NCBI RefSeq assembly: GCF_030515985.1
Contig: NZ_CP100376.1
Span: 2,281,363 to 2,287,446 of the forward strand
Origin: Corynebacterium accolens
Lineage (GTDB): Bacteria > Actinomycetota > Actinomycetes > Mycobacteriales > Mycobacteriaceae
Direction: 5' to 3'
DNA length: 6,084 nt
In this document: positions 3,134 to 6,084 of the stretch, one piece after another
How positions within the stretch are numbered: position 1 is the stretch's first letter
Layout of the letters: each line of letters opens with the position of its first letter
Translations under genes and position numbers: made by a program
Notes under the pieces: generated by a model
The model's input: only the letters and a program-made list of their open reading frames with translations
What the model was told of the DNA's origin: nothing
The model's database searches: none

Positions 3134-6084
3134 CCTGTATCCAGGCCAATTCCGCATCAGTCGTATCCAGCTTATTAACTGGGGTACTTTTCACGGCTAC
3201 TTTTCCATCCCGGTAGCCCGCAAGGGCTTCCTCATCACCGGCGGATCCGGTTCGGGTAAGTCCACGCTGCTTGATGCGATGTCTGCAGTATTGGTGCCGC
3301 AAAAGGACCTCAAGTTCAATGCGGCATCGCAGCAAGACCTCGGGCGGCATAATGGGCGCACCCTCGTTTCCTATATTCGCGGGGCGTGGCGGCAGCAAGA
3401 AAATGCGCACACGGGTGAAATCGCCCCGGAGTATTTGCGTGAAGGCGCAACTAACTCGGTGGTGGCGTTGACCTACGATAATGGGGCTGGCACGCAGCAC
3501 ACCCTCATCGCCATCTTCCGCCTCAACGGCGGTGAAAATTCGGTGAGCCAAATTAAACGCCTCTATGGGGTGGTGCAGGGAGATGAGGACATCGATAAGC
3601 TCAGCCCCCTACTCACCCGCAGCCTGGATACCCGCAAGATTAAGGCCATGTACAAGGGGCCTGGTGCGTCATTTACGCCGACGTACACCACGTTTGCGGA
3701 TCGCTTCCGCAAACGCCTGGGCATAAAGAGCGAGCAGGGGCAGGTCCTGCTGCACCGCACGCAGTCCGCCAAATCTCTATCCAGCCTGGACCAGCTCTTC
3801 CGGGACTATATGCTCGATACGCCGTCTACCTTCGAGCGGGCGGAGGAGTCGGTGGAGCAATTTGAAGATCTGCGCCAGGCATACCTGCGGGTAGAGGACG
3901 TCAAGGCCCAGATTGAGACGCTGGCTCCACTCCCCCAATTGCACTCCCAGCGCACCACCGCGGAGGCGGATAAGCACAAGGCCGAGGCGATGAATGAGGC
4001 GCTGCCGGCGGTGCGCGCCCGCTTGGTGGCAGAAGAACTGGATTATCGCATCCGCGCGCTGACCGCCCAGCAAGCAGAGGCACACTCTGCGGCCGAGGCG
4101 CTCGAGGCGGAGGTCACGCACCTTGACGATGCCGAGCGACGCGCCGCCGTAGCCGTCTCCCAACTCAGTGCCGGCGAGCTGGCCGCCCTAGAAGCCAAAA
4201 TTGAAACCGCGGAGAAGGAAATTGAGCACCGCTCCAAGGAGTTTCACCACCTTGCCGCTGCCGCCGACCAGTGGACCGACCACTTTGAGCTCAACCCGCA
4301 CGGCTTCGCCGAACTGCAGGCAAATGCCCACCTGCGCATCGCGGACTTCGAGGCTGACTCGGCCCAGCTTACTGAGCAGCAGCAAGAAGCCGGCGTGGCC
4401 GCCCGCGATGCAGCGACAGCATCCGCGTCCTTAGAAAGTGAGCTGCACTCATTTAGCTCGCGGCGCACCAATATCGATAAGGCCCTGGTAGAGCTGCGCA
4501 CCCAACTCGCGCGGGATACTGGCTATGCCGAATCGGAGCTTCCCTTCGCTGGCGAGCTACTGGATATTGCCCCGCAGCAGGCGGAGTGGGAACCGGTGAT
4601 CCAAAAATTGCTGCACGGATTCGCCGCCACCCTGCTCGTTCCGGAAACCGCGCGGGAAGCCATTAACCAGTGGGTCAATTCTCGCAATGTGGGTACCCGG
4701 CTCGAGTACCGCACTATCCCGGAGTTTGCACCGGCGCCTGCGCCCGCGCGCAGCCCGCAACAGCTCATCCACAAATTGGAGTTCCAGGATCACCCCATGG
4801 CGCAGTGGGTGCGCCACCATATTTCGAGCCGTTTTAACTACGAATGCGTCAACTCGGTGGCGGCGCTCGAACAGGTAACCAAGACCCCGGCCGTCACACG
4901 CGATGGCTTGGAAAGCCGGCCTAAGGACAAGGATGGCTCGACGCGCTTTATCAAGGATGATCGCACGCGCTTTACAGGCACGCGGTGGTACCGAGTAGGT
5001 TCCACCAATACTGCCAAGATTGAGCTCCTGCGTTCCCAATTGGCGGAAGCGAAAGCCACTGCTCGTGCCATGGCTAAACAGGTCCACGAGCTCAACCGGA
5101 AGATGGATATCCTGCGCACGCAGCGCGATAAAGCGCAGCGCGTACTGGAGACTAAGTTCCAGGATATTGATACCGCTTCTGCGGAGGCGCGCAAACGCGA
5201 TTTGCAAGAACAGTATGATTCTTTGGCTTCCTCCCCAGAGGCGCAGGCATTGGCCACAGCACACGAGCAGGCCAAGGAAAAGCTCACCGCCGCCCGCGCC
5301 CAACTGAACGAAGCACAAAAACACCTCGGCAACGTGGAAGGCGAGCTAAACCGCTCCACCCAGCGGCGCCAGAGCATCGGAACAGTGCCCACGGTGGCGG
5401 ATCAGGGCATCGCCAAGGCGGTCGAAGAGGCTCTGCACAAGGGCAGAAGAAAACTCACCATCGATGACATCGATGCCCGGCGCGATGAAGTACAGGCCAG
5501 CCTGCAAGAAACCGCGCGCAGGGCCGCGCGCCGCATCGAGGAGACGAATGCCAAGATTGTCTCCGTCCTGCACAAGTACCTATCGCAGTGGCCGGCGGAA
5601 GCGGCGGATTTGGAGCCACAGGCCAGCTTCGCCGGCGAAGGCATGGAGAAGCTGAAATTCCTGCGCGCGGACCGCTTGGCGGATTTTCGCGCTCAGTTCT
5701 TGGAGCTGCTCAATGGCACGACGGTGCAAAACCTATCGCACCTCGCCTCCTCCCTTCGCCATGCCCGTAGCGATATCGAACAGCGCATGGAGTTTATTAA
5801 TAAGTCCCTGGAGCGCACGCCCTTCAATGGGGACCGCACCCTGCGCATTGATGTAAAAGATGCCCGGGGCCAGGTGGTGCAAGACTTCCAGCGGGATCTC
5901 GATGCCGCAACGTCCCATAGCCTGGCGGAGATTAGCGCCGATGAGCCCGAAGCTGCGGTAGCGCGCTACCACGCCCTGGACAAGATTCTCAGCCGCTTGG
6001 GCTCGTCTGAGCCGGAGGATATTCGGTGGCGAAACCTGGTTCTGGATACCCGCAAGCACGTCAGCTTCATCGGCCGCGAGTGCT
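3126..6084 (+). CDS. mksB: MksB / JetC, SMC-like ATPase of the Wadjet complex (3'-truncated by window end)
   Basis: The frame stays open for 986 codons and runs off the right edge; family members are around 1,100 residues, so roughly the last tenth is missing. MksB is the DNA-loop-extruding motor of the complex. The N-terminal head has FRISRIQLINWGTFHGYFSI (9-28) and a perfect Walker A, GGSGSGKS (39-46, Lys45), followed by TLLDAMSAVLVP. A first coiled-coil arm covers about 236-470, rich in Ala/Glu/Gln/Leu. The hinge spans about 473-628 and contains a basic/acidic stretch with IKDDRTRF (609-616) and RWYRVGSTN (620-628), resembling the JetC-type hinge end. The returning arm covers about 629-820. 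The C-terminal head begins around 825 and includes IEQRMEFINKSLERTPF and the final LDTRKHVSFIGRE. Walker B, the signature motif and the D-loop are not visible. No internal stop or frameshift is seen. The ATG at 3126 has a consensus Shine-Dalgarno site. Confidence 0.93.
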   Translation, partial: MTNLYPGQFRISRIQLINWGTFHGYFSIPVARKGFLITGGSGSGKSTLLDAMSAVLVPQKDLKFNAASQQDLGRHNGRTLVSYIRGAWRQQENAHTGEIAPEYLREGATNSVVALTYDNGAGTQHTLIAIFRLNGGENSVSQIKRLYGVVQGDEDIDKLSPLLTRSLDTRKIKAMYKGPGASFTPTYTTFADRFRKRLGIKSEQGQVLLHRTQSAKSLSSLDQLFRDYMLDTPSTFERAEESVEQFEDLRQAYLRVEDVKAQIETLAPLPQLHSQRTTAEADKHKAEAMNEALPAVRARLVAEELDYRIRALTAQQAEAHSAAEALEAEVTHLDDAERRAAVAVSQLSAGELAALEAKIETAEKEIEHRSKEFHHLAAAADQWTDHFELNPHGFAELQANAHLRIADFEADSAQLTEQQQEAGVAARDAATASASLESELHSFSSRRTNIDKALVELRTQLARDTGYAESELPFAGELLDIAPQQAEWEPVIQKLLHGFAATLLVPETAREAINQWVNSRNVGTRLEYRTIPEFAPAPAPARSPQQLIHKLEFQDHPMAQWVRHHISSRFNYECVNSVAALEQVTKTPAVTRDGLESRPKDKDGSTRFIKDDRTRFTGTRWYRVGSTNTAKIELLRSQLAEAKATARAMAKQVHELNRKMDILRTQRDKAQRVLETKFQDIDTASAEARKRDLQEQYDSLASSPEAQALATAHEQAKEKLTAARAQLNEAQKHLGNVEGELNRSTQRRQSIGTVPTVADQGIAKAVEEALHKGRRKLTIDDIDARRDEVQASLQETARRAARRIEETNAKIVSVLHKYLSQWPAEAADLEPQASFAGEGMEKLKFLRADRLADFRAQFLELLNGTTVQNLSHLASSLRHARSDIEQRMEFINKSLERTPFNGDRTLRIDVKDARGQVVQDFQRDLDAATSHSLAEISADEPEAAVARYHALDKILSRLGSSEPEDIRWRNLVLDTRKHVSFIGREC

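Larger units (their letters stand above)
1014..6084 (+). other. mksFEB operon, left three-quarters of a Wadjet (JetABC[D]) plasmid-defence locus
   Basis: Three co-directional genes overlap by 1 and 8 nt in the order kleisin, KITE subunit, SMC ATPase. This is the jetABC order of Wadjet systems and the mksFEB order of the C. glutamicum plasmid-restricting condensin. The fourth gene, jetD/mksG (Toprim-type nuclease subunit), should start shortly after mksB, beyond the right edge. Overlapping starts imply one mRNA and translational coupling. No transposase, integrase or tRNA is seen in the window, so recent mobility is not indicated. Confidence 0.88.

Noticed and set aside
4557..5324. Long open frame (255 codons) on the - strand inside mksB
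   Set aside because: It lies wholly antisense to a well-supported SMC gene in GC-rich DNA, where such frames arise by codon bias. It has no Shine-Dalgarno site or recognisable domain.
1..6084. CRISPR array, tRNA/rRNA gene, insertion sequence or attachment site
   Set aside because: No regularly spaced repeats, cloverleaf-like segments, transposase-like frames or terminal inverted repeats were seen on reading both strands.
1014..6084. Chromosome-segregation MukBEF or standard SMC-ScpAB instead of Wadjet
   Set aside because: The kleisin and KITE partners have DUF3375/DUF4194-like sequence and the gene order kleisin-KITE-SMC of jetABC. The MksB head reads INWGTF...GGSGSGKST rather than the MukB or canonical SMC versions.

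Overview
The window is bacterial, with fairly high GC, dense genes that are all on the + strand, and mostly GC-ending codons. Its genes best fit an actinobacterium, probably Corynebacterium: a stand-alone Ohr peroxidase gene, a TANAATNG-type -10 element, a possible leaderless start, and above all a gene order matching the corynebacterial mksFEB(G) condensin operon. The genus is an inference; no rRNA or other marker gene is present.

Layout. (1) 3-305: C-terminal part of an unrecognised membrane protein whose 5' end lies outside the window. (2) 306-458: intergenic region with the ohr promoter. A perfect 8-bp inverted repeat (397-404 / 414-421) overlaps the -10 hexamer and looks like an operator. 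(3) 459-878: ohr, a thiol peroxidase that reduces organic hydroperoxides, with all key catalytic residues visible. (4) 871-930: three tandem 10-bp repeats that begin inside the ohr stop region, followed by two back-to-back hairpins, probably the ohr transcription end. (5) 931-1013: short leader or promoter region of the next operon. (6) 1014-6084: three tightly coupled genes, mksF (jetA, DUF3375 kleisin), mksE (jetB, DUF4194 KITE subunit) and the first 986 codons of mksB (jetC, SMC-like ATPase). The window ends inside mksB, before its Walker B and signature motifs. The nuclease gene mksG (jetD) is expected downstream but cannot be seen.

How it works together. MksF, MksE and MksB should form a MukBEF-like SMC complex. 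In the Wadjet family (JetABCD; MksFEBG in C. glutamicum) this complex extrudes DNA loops, senses small circular DNA and, with the JetD/MksG nuclease, cleaves plasmids. The window therefore carries most of a type I-like Wadjet plasmid-defence locus. This is a known system rather than a new one. The less ordinary items are the regulatory palindrome before ohr, the repeat and hairpin cluster between the two units, the absence of a Shine-Dalgarno sequence before mksF, and a codon-use contrast between mksF and mksB.
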